From Bacillota bacterium (GTDB taxonomy: Bacteria > Bacillota > Clostridia > Clostridiales > Clostridiaceae): a DNA stretch of 54,724 nucleotides. How positions within the stretch are numbered: position 1 is the first letter of the stretch; each line of letters starts with the position of its first letter. The translations under genes and the position numbers were made by a program. The stretch spans positions 1 through 54,724 of the forward strand of contig JAJXWH010000036.1 in the NCBI GenBank assembly GCA_021781745.1. Reading direction: 5' to 3'. The notes beneath the pieces were generated by a model that searched no databases, was not told the origin of the DNA, and saw only the letters and a list, made by a program, of their open reading frames with translations. Below, one piece after another: positions 35,196-42,633 of the stretch.

Positions 35196-35921
35196 TTATA
35201 TGATGTTATTTTTTCTTAAAAACTCTTCGTCTTTTATAACATCCTCATATTTATCATCTCTAATAATTTTATGCTCCTCTGAAAAAACAATAGCTCTGTT
35301 AAAAACTCCATCTATATATTCAAAATCATGAGTTGCACAAATTATAGTTTTGCCACTTTTATTTAGTGCAATTAGCAAATCTCTTAGAAATCTCTTACCT
35401 TTTGGATCTATTCCATTCATAGGCTCATCTAAAGTTATTATTTCTGGATTCATCGCTAACACACTAGCAATTGCAACTCTTTTCTTTTCTCCGCCACTTA
35501 AATTATAAGGATGCTCATCTCTTAATTTATCTATATTGAGGAGATGAAGACAATCATTTACTCTTTTATTTACTTCATCCTCTGATATTTCCATTTGCAT
35601 AAGTCCAAATGCTATTTCTTCAAGAACAGTTGAACAAAAAAGCTGAGCATCAGAATTTTGAAATACAAAACCAATTCTTTTGTGGAATAATTTTAAATAT
35701 TTTGTATCCTTTAAAGCATTTTCATTTATTTGTACTTTATCAAAAATATATCTTCCTTCACTTGAGAAAATAATAGCATTTAATAGTTTTAAAAAAGTTG
35801 ATTTTCCACTTCCATTTGGACCTATTACAGCTACAGATTCTCCTTCTTTTATATGGACATTTACATTATTAAGAGCAATTTTATTCTTATATGTAAATGA
35901 AATATTTTCTAATTTTATCAT
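35196..35921 (-). CDS. nikO: ECF-type nickel/cobalt transporter ATPase
   Basis: 241 aa. ABC ATPase: Walker A GPNGSGKST, Q-loop FQNSDAQLFCSTVLEE, signature LSGGEKKRVAIA, Walker B ITLDEPMNGID, and His in CATHDFEY. This is the CbiO/NikO group that energises ECF transporters for Ni2+ or Co2+. The gene position between larC and the NikQ-like permease points to nickel. Ribosome-binding site AGGAGAATATT. Confidence 0.9.
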   Translation of the reverse strand: MIKLENISFTYKNKIALNNVNVHIKEGESVAVIGPNGSGKSTFLKLLNAIIFSSEGRYIFDKVQINENALKDTKYLKLFHKRIGFVFQNSDAQLFCSTVLEEIAFGLMQMEISEDEVNKRVNDCLHLLNIDKLRDEHPYNLSGGEKKRVAIASVLAMNPEIITLDEPMNGIDPKGKRFLRDLLIALNKSGKTIICATHDFEYIDGVFNRAIVFSEEHKIIRDDKYEDVIKDEEFLRKNNII

Positions 35922-35941
35922 TAATATTCTCCTTAATTTGT

Positions 35942-36736
35942 TTAGTAGTATAGGTATATAAACAAACTAACCAACAGTACATTTACTATTAAATAAACAT
36001 AATCAATCTTTTTAAATTTTAAATTCACTTTTGTTGAATATTCTCCTACAAACCCTCTGCATTCCATGGCATAAAACATTTCTTCGCTCATTTTATAGGA
36101 TTTTATAAATAAGCTTCCCATAATTCCTGTTAGAGAATTATATTTATTTGGAGTTATGCCAATTGCCCTAAGTTTTAAAGCATATAGCAAGTTAATGGAA
36201 TGTTCACCTAATAAAACAATATATTTTATTGTTATATCCATAATCCATATAAATATATCTGGTATGAATAGAAGCTTTAGTGACTTGCTAATTTCATTCC
36301 ATTTAGTATTATGTGGAAGCAGGTTCATGAGTAAAATAGTTATAAGCAGTTTCTGAAAAATTAATAAACTGTTATGAATATTTCCATAAAACATAGAAGG
36401 TATCAATACTATCAGTGTTATAAATGGGAATATAATACTTCTAAGCAATATTCTTTTTCTTGTCCTCTTTTCCATAAGAAAAAGGTTAATTAAACTATAT
36501 ATATCCATTATCAATAAATAAATGATATTTCTTGAAACAGATGTTAATATCACCATTACTAGCGTACATATAACTTTTAAAGTTGGATTTATTGAATACA
36601 CTAATTTACCTTGATTTTTATCTTGTCTAATGATTGAAATTATCTTAATTAAAGAAAAAATACTTTTCTCTATATATAAATTTTTTTCTTCCTTTGGGAC
36701 ATAATTATCTTTTACTAAAAGCCATTCTGGAACCAT
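35942..36736 (-). CDS. nikQ: ECF transporter permease (CbiQ/NikQ-like)
   Basis: 264 aa, with about five hydrophobic helices in residues 45-180 and a C-terminal segment. It carries the EcfT-type coupling motif region (LRAIGITPNKYNS; MECRGFVGEYSTK, with an Arg-Gly tract used to couple to the ATPase). It links the NikM substrate-binding membrane protein to NikO. Its frame abuts the stop of the NikM-like gene, so translation is coupled. The CbiQ family is certain; metal specificity follows from the Lar context. Confidence 0.85.
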   Translation of the reverse strand: MVPEWLLVKDNYVPKEEKNLYIEKSIFSLIKIISIIRQDKNQGKLVYSINPTLKVICTLVMVILTSVSRNIIYLLIMDIYSLINLFLMEKRTRKRILLRSIIFPFITLIVLIPSMFYGNIHNSLLIFQKLLITILLMNLLPHNTKWNEISKSLKLLFIPDIFIWIMDITIKYIVLLGEHSINLLYALKLRAIGITPNKYNSLTGIMGSLFIKSYKMSEEMFYAMECRGFVGEYSTKVNLKFKKIDYVYLIVNVLLVSLFIYLYY

Positions 36737-37717
36737 TTAATCTCCTTTGAAATTTTTCTTTAAATTTATTTTCCCTAATACTTTGAAAATAATAAATATT
36801 ATTATTACTCCAGCCAATGCTGATAAAATATACCCAAGATAACCTTGTAAAAATTCAAAACTATAACCTGGCATTGGAGAATTAAATTTCACTCCATCTT
36901 CCATTCCCTTAGGTATAAAGCCTATAAGGCTTTTAAATTCTTCAGCTCCCCATTCTCCCCATGCAGTTCCTTTAGCTAAAAGTCCTAATGGAGTTGCTAA
37001 AATAAGTATTCCCATTACAAAATATAGTGATTTTATTTTGTTTATCTTTCCTCTATATATTATCTCCGAAGATGCTTGTTTTATATAACTATATGCTCCT
37101 ACAGTTATTATTCCTTCTAGTAAACCAACCACTAGTAGATGAGGTATCATCATAGCAGGGATTGATATGGCTAATCCATAAGGACTATATAGCGGTAAGC
37201 CGGAAACATCCTTAAATAGAATCGGCTGAATGCCAAATTCAATTGCTGCAAATAAAGCAGCCATATTAACAGAAATATATCCCGCTAAAAAAGCTCCAAT
37301 ATACTCCCCTTTTGAATTCCTAAAAAGTTTTGTTACTAGTTTAAATAAATAAAACGCTGTAAATGGCATAATAAAAGCCATATTAAAACAGTTTACTCCT
37401 AGAGCTAAAATTCCTCCATCCCCAAAAAATAATGCTTGTATTGCTAAAGCCACAGTAGTCGCAAAAACAGCACTGTAAGGTCCAAGTAAGATAGCTACCA
37501 GAGCTCCTCCAATAGCGTGTCCTGTAGTTCCCCCCGGAAGAGGTACATTAAACATCATAATTAAAAATGAGAAAGCTGCTGCTACGCCAAGTAGAGGCAT
37601 TTTCTGCCTTGTTACTTCAGCCTTTACCTTTGCACTAGCTCTTTTCCATACTGGCAACATAGCAGCTCCAAAGGCAGCACAAGTCGAAGGGCTTAAATAA
37701 TTATCAGGTATATGCAT
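36737..37717 (-). CDS. nikMN: ECF nickel/cobalt transporter, fused NikM-NikN component
   Basis: 326 aa. Starts MHIPDNYLSPSTCAA: His2 and the Met1 amine form the Ni/Co-binding site in CbiM/NikM. The NikM domain (helices about 40-215) has GTTGHAIGGALVAILLGP and DGGILALGVNCFNMAF. The extension after residue 230, with two hydrophobic helices, matches the NikN part fused in NikMN proteins. First gene of the operon. GGAGGAG before ATG and a promoter upstream. Confidence 0.9.
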   Translation of the reverse strand: MHIPDNYLSPSTCAAFGAAMLPVWKRASAKVKAEVTRQKMPLLGVAAAFSFLIMMFNVPLPGGTTGHAIGGALVAILLGPYSAVFATTVALAIQALFFGDGGILALGVNCFNMAFIMPFTAFYLFKLVTKLFRNSKGEYIGAFLAGYISVNMAALFAAIEFGIQPILFKDVSGLPLYSPYGLAISIPAMMIPHLLVVGLLEGIITVGAYSYIKQASSEIIYRGKINKIKSLYFVMGILILATPLGLLAKGTAWGEWGAEEFKSLIGFIPKGMEDGVKFNSPMPGYSFEFLQGYLGYILSALAGVIIIFIIFKVLGKINLKKNFKGD

Positions 37718-37748
37718 ATGTTTACTCCTCCTTAAAGCATATAAGCAG

Positions 37749-37777
37749 ATTATATCAAAGTAAGAATTTCATCGTAA
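37749..37777 (-). promoter_or_regulatory. Promoter of the nickel/lar operon
   Basis: On the minus strand TTACGA (37777-37772), 17-bp spacer, TATAAT (37754-37749). The -10 is near consensus; the -35 is weak and touches the inner edge of the 17-bp inverted repeat, hinting at an activator or operator. Confidence 0.5.
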
Positions 37778-37824
37778 TATTCTAATATGGTAAAACTCAA
37801 AAGAATCTTACCATATTAGAATAT
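37777..37824 (-). promoter_or_regulatory. 17-bp perfect inverted repeat upstream of the nickel operon
   Basis: Arms 37777-37793 and 37808-37824 (ATATTCTAATATGGTAA and its exact complement), 14-bp gap. It lies 12 bp after the aldo/keto reductase stop and overlaps the nickel operon -35. On the minus strand no proper U-run follows, so it is a weak terminator; an operator role (NikR- or other metal-regulator-type) is possible. Confidence 0.55.
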
Positions 37825-37835
37825 GAAAATTATTT

Positions 37836-38993
37836 CTATGCAAATAATGCAGTAACATTTTTTAATTCTTCACGGATTTTAATTGCTTGTGGGCAATGAC
37901 TTTCACATTTACCACACTCAACGCATTTATCTGCTCTTTCTGATGGCGCTACACCATTATATCTCTCCTTAAGTTCTTTTTCTGTTGCTGGAGTAACAAA
38001 TATGTTATATTCATTATAACACGCAAAATTCTTAGGAATATTTACGCCCGCTGGACATGGCATACAATACTCACAAGCTGTACAATTCACTTTTATTCTT
38101 TCCTTAAATGCATTTTTAACATTATCCATTATTTCTAATTCTTTTTCAGTTAATGAATTTGGTAAAGCTTCACTTGCAACTCTTAAATTTTCTGTAACAT
38201 TTTCCATTACATTCATACCACTTAATACTACAGACACTTCTGGATGATTCCATACCCATCTTAACGCCCACTCAGCTGGAGTTCTTTTAATTTCTGCTTT
38301 ATCAAAAGTGTTTACAACTACTTCTGGAAGATTTCTAACGATTTTTCCACCTCTAAGTGGCTCCATTATGACAACTCCCAAACCTCTATCTGCCGCATAC
38401 TTTAATCCTTCTGTTCCAGCTTGGAAATTTTCATCTAAATAGTTATATTGAATTTGGCAAAATGACCAATCATAATAATCTACTATTTCCTTAAAAACTT
38501 CTAATTTATCATGGAAAGAAAATCCTGCATATCTTATTCTACCATCTTTAATTGCTGAATTTAAAAACTCATCTATTCCTAATTTCTTAAGATTTTCCCA
38601 AGTTCCTTTATTTAACGCATGTACTAAATAGAAATCTATTCTATCTGTTTGAAGACGCTCCAATTGTTCATTTAAGTATTTGTCCATATCTTCCCTAGTC
38701 TTAATTGCCCAACTTGGAAGTTTTGTAGCTAAATTAACCTTTTCTCTATATCCATCTTTTAAAGCTCTACCTACAAATGGTTCACTTTCTCCTCCATTTC
38801 CCATTCCTGTTCCATGATAAGGGTATGCAGTATCTATATAATTAACCCCTTCATCGATTGCATGACGAATCATCTTCGTTGCTTTTTCCTCATCAATTTT
38901 AGTAGTATCCCCATCAATAATAGGTAATCTCATACATCCAAAGCCTAAGGCTGAAACCTTTTCATTTGTCTTTCCAAGTGTTCTATATAACAA
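37836..38993 (-). CDS. Aldo/keto reductase with C-terminal 4Fe-4S ferredoxin-like domain
   Basis: 385 aa, TTG start with GGAGGAG 5 nt upstream. The AKR (TIM-barrel) tetrad is visible: Asp and Tyr in NYIDTAYPYH, Lys in LATKLPS and His in FYLVHALN. The C-terminus has two cluster motifs, CTACEYCMPCPAGVNIP and CVECGKCESHCPQAI, as in clostridial ferredoxin-linked AKRs. It probably reduces an aldehyde or ketone. Divergent from the MerR gene, with a MerR-type promoter (19-bp spacer with dyad). Confidence 0.92.
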   Translation of the reverse strand: MLYRTLGKTNEKVSALGFGCMRLPIIDGDTTKIDEEKATKMIRHAIDEGVNYIDTAYPYHGTGMGNGGESEPFVGRALKDGYREKVNLATKLPSWAIKTREDMDKYLNEQLERLQTDRIDFYLVHALNKGTWENLKKLGIDEFLNSAIKDGRIRYAGFSFHDKLEVFKEIVDYYDWSFCQIQYNYLDENFQAGTEGLKYAADRGLGVVIMEPLRGGKIVRNLPEVVVNTFDKAEIKRTPAEWALRWVWNHPEVSVVLSGMNVMENVTENLRVASEALPNSLTEKELEIMDNVKNAFKERIKVNCTACEYCMPCPAGVNIPKNFACYNEYNIFVTPATEKELKERYNGVAPSERADKCVECGKCESHCPQAIKIREELKNVTALFA

Positions 38994-39047
38994 AGTAACT
39001 CCTCCTTAAAATAGATATTTTTCTATATTAAATTGCTTTATAAATAT

Positions 39048-39078
39048 ATTCTACATCTTAGAGTTAACTCTAAGTCAA
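39048..39078 (-). promoter_or_regulatory. MerR-type promoter of the aldo/keto reductase gene
   Basis: On the minus strand TTGACT (39078-39073), 19-bp spacer, TAGAAT (39053-39048). The spacer carries most of the perfect 18-bp palindrome CTTAGAGTTAACTCTAAG (39057-39074). A 19-bp spacer with a centred dyad is the hallmark of MerR-family activated promoters. Confidence 0.75.
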
Positions 39079-39231
39079 CATATTTTTAAAAATTCTGGCC
39101 TAAAATGAAAAACTAACTTCGTGATTGCAAGAGTAAATTCATCGTTTACGACTTTAGTATTACGCTATTTTTTCTAAAATAAAAATTTAAATTCTTGTTT
39201 GCACCTTATTCAAGTTTACAAATCAAAATTC

Positions 39232-39247
39232 TTAGAGTATACTCTAA
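39232..39247 (+). promoter_or_regulatory. Palindrome ahead of the merR-like gene
   Basis: The perfect 16-bp palindrome TTAGAGTATACTCTAA differs from the one at the divergent aldo/keto reductase promoter only in its two central bases. It would let the regulator bind its own promoter. Confidence 0.7.
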
Positions 39248-39285
39248 CGTAGAAATATATGATAAAAATAGGGAGGATATACATT

Positions 39286-39648
39286 ATGGGATACAGTATT
39301 GCTGAAGTTGCTGAAAAAACTCATTTAACTGCACATACTCTTAGGTATTATGAAAAGGAAGGGTTATTACCTTTTGTTGACCGTAGTGACACAGGAAATA
39401 GGGATTTTAAAGAAAAAGATTTAGAGTGGCTTGAACTTATTTGTTGTTTAAAAAATACAGGCATGCCAATTAAAAAAATAAAAGAATATATTCAACTATG
39501 CCTCAAAGGTGATAATACCCTTGATGTTCGCAGAGAAATATTTATAAAACATAAAGAAGACGTTATAAATCAAATAGCTGAATTGCAAAAAAACCTTGAC
39601 AAAATCAACTGTAAAATTAACTTCTATGACTGTGCATGCAGAAAATAA
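39286..39648 (+). CDS. MerR-family transcriptional regulator
   Basis: 120 aa from ATG 39286 (GGGAGGATATACATT upstream); an earlier in-frame start at 39259 lacks a ribosome-binding site. N-terminal winged HTH: YSIAEVAEKTHLTAHTLRYY then EKEGLLPFVDRSDTGNRDF. C-terminal coiled coil ending in FYDCACRK, with two Cys. Such short MerR proteins (NmlR/AdhR type) sense aldehydes or other electrophiles. Divergent from the aldo/keto reductase, which it probably activates. Downstream terminator at 39665-39713. Confidence 0.9.
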   Translation: MGYSIAEVAEKTHLTAHTLRYYEKEGLLPFVDRSDTGNRDFKEKDLEWLELICCLKNTGMPIKKIKEYIQLCLKGDNTLDVRREIFIKHKEDVINQIAELQKNLDKINCKINFYDCACRK

Positions 39649-39664
39649 GAATAGTAAAATCAGA

Positions 39665-39713
39665 TACACTAAGATATTTATATCCAACATTATTGGACAT
39701 TTATCTTAGTGTA
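39665..39713. terminator. Bidirectional terminator
   Basis: TACACTAAGATA (39665-39676) pairs with TATCTTAGTGTA (39702-39713), with TCC/GGA inside, between the convergent merR-like and cyclophilin genes. Confidence 0.75.
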
Positions 39714-39742
39714 ATTTTATGCAAATTTGATTACCGTATATT

Positions 39743-40423
39743 TTATTTAACTTTTTTAGGTTCCTTATACTCTACACCTTTTGTGTCAACTCTAATTGAT
39801 TTAATAACCACATCTGTTTTAGGTGCATCTGCAGAATTAGTTTCTACATTTTGAATTTTATCTACAATTTCTAATCCTGATATAACTTTACCAAAAGCGG
39901 CATATTCTCCATCAAGATTTGGAGCATCTCCTGACATTATAAAAAATTGGCTTCCTGCACTATTAGGATCTTGTGTTCTTGCCATAGAAAGGACTCCCTT
40001 TGTATGCTTAAGGCTATTTGCAAAACCATTTGATGTAAATTCACCTTCAATTGAATATCCTGGTCCTCCAGTTCCGTTTCCTTTGGGATCTCCACCTTGA
40101 ATCATAAAGCCTTTAATTACCCTGTGGAATTTTAAATTATCATAAAAGTTCTTATTTGCTAAGTATATGAAATTATTTACTGTATTTGGAGCAATTTCTG
40201 GATATAGTTCAGCTTTAATATCTCCATATCCCTCAACTGTTATAGTTGCTATTGGCAGGTTTTTGTTTTCCTGTGATGAACTTGCATCATTACTTTCACT
40301 TGTTTTAGCAGTGCCGCTATCTGACTTGCTAGTGCTACTGTTAGTATTTCCGCAGCCAGTCAATGCAAGTATGCTCATTAAGATTGTTATTAGGATTAAA
40401 CTTAAATATTTTTTATTCTTCAT
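39743..40423 (-). CDS. Cyclophilin-type peptidyl-prolyl isomerase lipoprotein
   Basis: 226 aa. N-terminal signal peptide with lipobox LTGC (Cys about residue 24), a Ser/Thr/Asn-rich linker, then a cyclophilin domain: FHRVIKGFMIQGGDPKGNGT, GVLSMARTQDPNSAGSQFFI, EYAAFGKVISGLEIVDKI. It is anchored on the outer membrane face and catalyses proline isomerisation of secreted proteins. GGTGGAAG before ATG. Lipoprotein nature and enzyme family are clear. Confidence 0.93.
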   Translation of the reverse strand: MKNKKYLSLILITILMSILALTGCGNTNSSTSKSDSGTAKTSESNDASSSQENKNLPIATITVEGYGDIKAELYPEIAPNTVNNFIYLANKNFYDNLKFHRVIKGFMIQGGDPKGNGTGGPGYSIEGEFTSNGFANSLKHTKGVLSMARTQDPNSAGSQFFIMSGDAPNLDGEYAAFGKVISGLEIVDKIQNVETNSADAPKTDVVIKSIRVDTKGVEYKEPKKVK

Positions 40424-40473
40424 ACTTCTTCCACCTTAATTATGTAAATTTCAATAGTATAATTATACCATAA

Positions 40474-40989
40474 CTATCTATAAAGTTCTTTTAATAATGA
40501 TATCTCTTTTGCATAACCATCTAATTCATTTGGAGTTTCAAGGAAAAATGGCAATTTGCGTAGGCTAGGATGATTAATGATATTTACAATTCCATCTAAA
40601 CCTATGGATCCTTCACCAATTTTTTGATGCCTGTCTTTATGGCTTTCAAATGGATTCATACTATCATTTAAATGTATCGCACATAACTTATTTAATCCAA
40701 TTATTTTATCAAACTTTTCTAAAACCCCATCTAAATCATTCACAATATCGTATCCTGCGTCATATACATGGCAGGTATCAAGACATATGCCCATTTTATC
40801 CGATAATTCTACTCTTTTTAATATTTCCTGCAATTCTTCAAATGTACATCCAACCTCTGTTCCCTTTCCTGCCATTGTTTCAAGTAGTACAGTTGTTGTT
40901 TGATCAGACTTTAATACCGCATTTAGCATATCAGAAATATATTTAATACCCATTTCTGTTCCTTGTTTAACATGACTTCCCGGATGAAA
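40474..40989 (-). pseudogene. nfo: 5'-truncated endonuclease IV gene (C-terminal half only)
   Basis: The reading frame from a stop at 40996-40998 gives [22 protein letters not shown] and then the C-terminal half of endonuclease [56 protein letters not shown]. These carry metal ligands (Glu, Asp, His) of the enzyme. The N-terminal half (about 110 residues, with the first metal-binding His) is missing; upstream of FHPG the sequence is unrelated, with an A8 run. The first ATG is at 40953. A full enzyme has about 280 residues, so this remnant is probably inactive and marks an insertion junction. Confidence 0.85.
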
Positions 40990-41197
40990 TTTTTTTTACT
41001 ATCTTGCCTAATGATAAATTACTTATAAACGCTGATGTTATAAGGTTCTAAACGATAACTTTATCATTTATCAATTTATTATTTTTTTAAAATTTATTTG
41101 ACGATTTTTTGACGTCATACAATAGAAACTAGGAGTAATAAAATTATTTCTAGTTTTTATTGTTTCATTATTAATTATTCAAAATTTATAATTCAAA
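40990..41197. other. Junction region between truncated nfo and the prophage
   Basis: About 200 bp with no gene. It contains an A/T-rich stretch, TGACGTCA (41110-41117), and a hairpin (AATAGAAACTAG, 41121-41132, with CTAGTTTTTATT, 41150-41161). It could be the left attachment region. The repeat partner would lie beyond the right edge and cannot be checked here. Confidence 0.4.
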
Positions 41198-41374
41198 CTA
41201 AGATATTTTTGATTTTATTTCTTCTATTGTATCTTTTACAGCAAGATATCTAAAAAATAAATACCTTGTTTTTTCTGGCAATATTTCTATTAACTTATCC
41301 ATTAATATTTCTTCTTCATCTTGTAATACATCTAATATATAATCATTGTCCGTTTCATAACTTTTTTTATTCAT
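41198..41374 (-). CDS. Small acidic protein of the prophage edge
   Basis: 58 aa: MNKKSYETDNDYILDVLQDE, then EEILMDKLIEILPEKTRYLF. Acidic helical N-terminus, neutral C-terminus. Only a weak GGAG about 12 nt before the ATG. No homology recognised. Divergent from the XRE gene at 41503; could be a phage-edge regulator or nothing more than a chance ORF. Confidence 0.45.
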   Translation of the reverse strand: MNKKSYETDNDYILDVLQDEEEILMDKLIEILPEKTRYLFFRYLAVKDTIEEIKSKIS

Positions 41375-41502
41375 AATGTATCCACTCTCCAGTCTTATTT
41401 TTATAAAATTAAAAAAATCAACGAATTCTCCAATTTGTCACAACATAGAAAACTAAATACAATCATTGTTAGAATTTTGTTGTATGTATTGGAGTGGTTA
41501 AT

Positions 41503-41739
41503 ATGTTACCTGTAATCTTAACGTTGCTTAGAAAGGAACGAAATCTAACTCAAGAAGAGTTAGCAGACAAATTACATGTAAGTCGTTCGGGGTATGCTCA
41601 CTATGAAGCAGGTGATCGCAAACCCTCAATTGACATATTAATAATCATAGCCGACTTTTACGGTACGAGCCTAGATTATCTCATGGGTAGGACACATATA
41701 AGAAATCCATATCCAAAACGATCCAAAAGACCGAAATGA
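41503..41739 (+). CDS. XRE-family HTH regulator
   Basis: 78 aa from ATG 41503 (TTGGAG upstream; an earlier GTG at 41494 overlaps it). HTH_3 domain LRKERNLTQEELADKLHVSR then SGYAHYEAGDRKPSID, plus a helix DFYGTSLDYLMGRT. Typical small phage/ICE repressor-like protein with no C-terminal sensing domain. The terminator 41728-41755 overlaps its end. Probably a prophage regulator, but not the CI-type repressor in its usual size. Confidence 0.85.
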   Translation: MLPVILTLLRKERNLTQEELADKLHVSRSGYAHYEAGDRKPSIDILIIIADFYGTSLDYLMGRTHIRNPYPKRSKRPK

Positions 41740-41767
41740 TTAAAGTTTCTGGTCTTTTTATTTTTTT
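41728..41767 (+). terminator. Terminator after the XRE gene
   Basis: AGACC (41728-41732) pairs with GGTCT (41751-41755), with further A/T pairing inside and a long T-run to 41767. It ends at the Spo0E-like gene stop. Confidence 0.6.
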
Positions 41768-41928
41768 AGTAATATATCTAACCTCATTTCATTTATTCTT
41801 TTCATCTCTTTTACTATATACATATCTAATTTTTGACTAATTATTAAAACTTCTGGCGAATCCCTTCCATGATTTTCAATCGCTCTATATAATTTTTCTT
41901 TAAGTTCCTCTATTTTATTTTTCTCCAT
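41758..41928 (-). CDS. Spo0E-like sporulation regulatory phosphatase
   Basis: 56 aa from ATG 41928 (GGAGGTAAAAAC upstream). Spo0E family pattern: KIEELKEKLYRAIENHG, then PEVLIISQKLDMYIVKE, with the SQxLD signature. In Bacillus these aspartyl-phosphatases dephosphorylate Spo0A~P and delay sporulation. Here the gene lies inside the prophage edge, upstream of a terminator-like hairpin, on the opposite strand from the XRE genes. A host-derived gene adopted by the phage is possible. Confidence 0.75.
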   Translation of the reverse strand: MEKNKIEELKEKLYRAIENHGRDSPEVLIISQKLDMYIVKEMKRINEMRLDILLKK

Positions 41929-41990
41929 GTTTTTACCTCCATAAAGAGGTGATGCATCAACTCTGGCTACAAGATAATTGTAACACAAAA

Positions 41991-42013
41991 AAAGTTTACT
42001 ACCAGTAAACTTT
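41991..42013 (-). terminator. Terminator-like hairpin in the Spo0E-gene leader
   Basis: AAAGTTTAC/GTAAACTTT (41991-41999 with 42005-42013), 5-nt loop, followed on the minus strand by a T7 run. It lies about 60 nt before the Spo0E-like start, so it would attenuate that gene or end an upstream minus transcript. Confidence 0.55.
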
Positions 42014-42363
42014 CGACTGCTTTAATCAATATTCTTATATTAGACAGAGAAAAATAAAAAACATAGAAAAGCGACTTGGCTTTTATTCCAACTCTTTAAT
42101 TATTTTATAAATTTTATTTAATTTAATAAATGTTTTAATAAAACGTTCATAAAATATTTACATTCAGGTTGATAAAATTGAATTTACATTTTGTATCAAA
42201 GGAATATTTTACATATATTTTTATTTTTAATAATAGTTTATTATGAAACTATATAATTTTATATATATTTTTGTCGTAAAAAGAAGGAAAACAAATATAC
42301 TTGTAGAATAATATTAACAAATAATAATTACAAAAGAATAATTATCCACGAAGGAGTGGGAAT
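42014..42363. other. Divergent intergenic region
   Basis: About 350 bp, very AT-rich, between the Spo0E-like gene and the second XRE gene. It presumably holds both promoters; no convincing ORF, operator or RNA was recognised. Confidence 0.4.
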
Positions 42364-42585
42364 ATGTTGAAGAAAGCGAGAGACAAAAAGAAGATTACAC
42401 AAGAAGAATTGTCCTTAAGGTTAAACGTTAACAAAAGCTATATATCACGCTTAGAGAAACATCCAAGTACTTGTAACCCTACCGTTAAATTAATTCTGGG
42501 TCTATCTAAAGAATTGGGAATAGCACATACTAAAATTTATAAGTATTTTGTTGAAAATATAAATGATCCGAAAAATGAAAACTAA
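42364..42585 (+). CDS. XRE-family HTH regulator
   Basis: 73 aa. HTH_3: LKKARDKKKITQEELSLRLN then VNKSYISRLEKHP, with an extended NPTVKLILGLSKELGI helix. AGGAGTGGG precedes the ATG. A strong terminator follows (42589-42622). A small one-domain regulator, distinct in sequence from the XRE protein at 41503. Target unknown; the divergent Spo0E-like gene is one candidate. Confidence 0.85.
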   Translation: MLKKARDKKKITQEELSLRLNVNKSYISRLEKHPSTCNPTVKLILGLSKELGIAHTKIYKYFVENINDPKNEN

Positions 42586-42588
42586 ATT

Positions 42589-42622
42589 AAAAGACCAAGA
42601 TATTTAATTATCTTGGTCTTTT
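42589..42622. terminator. Bidirectional terminator
   Basis: A 14-bp perfect inverted repeat AAAAGACCAAGATA/TATCTTGGTCTTTT with a 6-nt loop, between the XRE gene and the secreted-protein gene. Confidence 0.85.
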
Positions 42623-42633
42623 ATATTTTCTAT

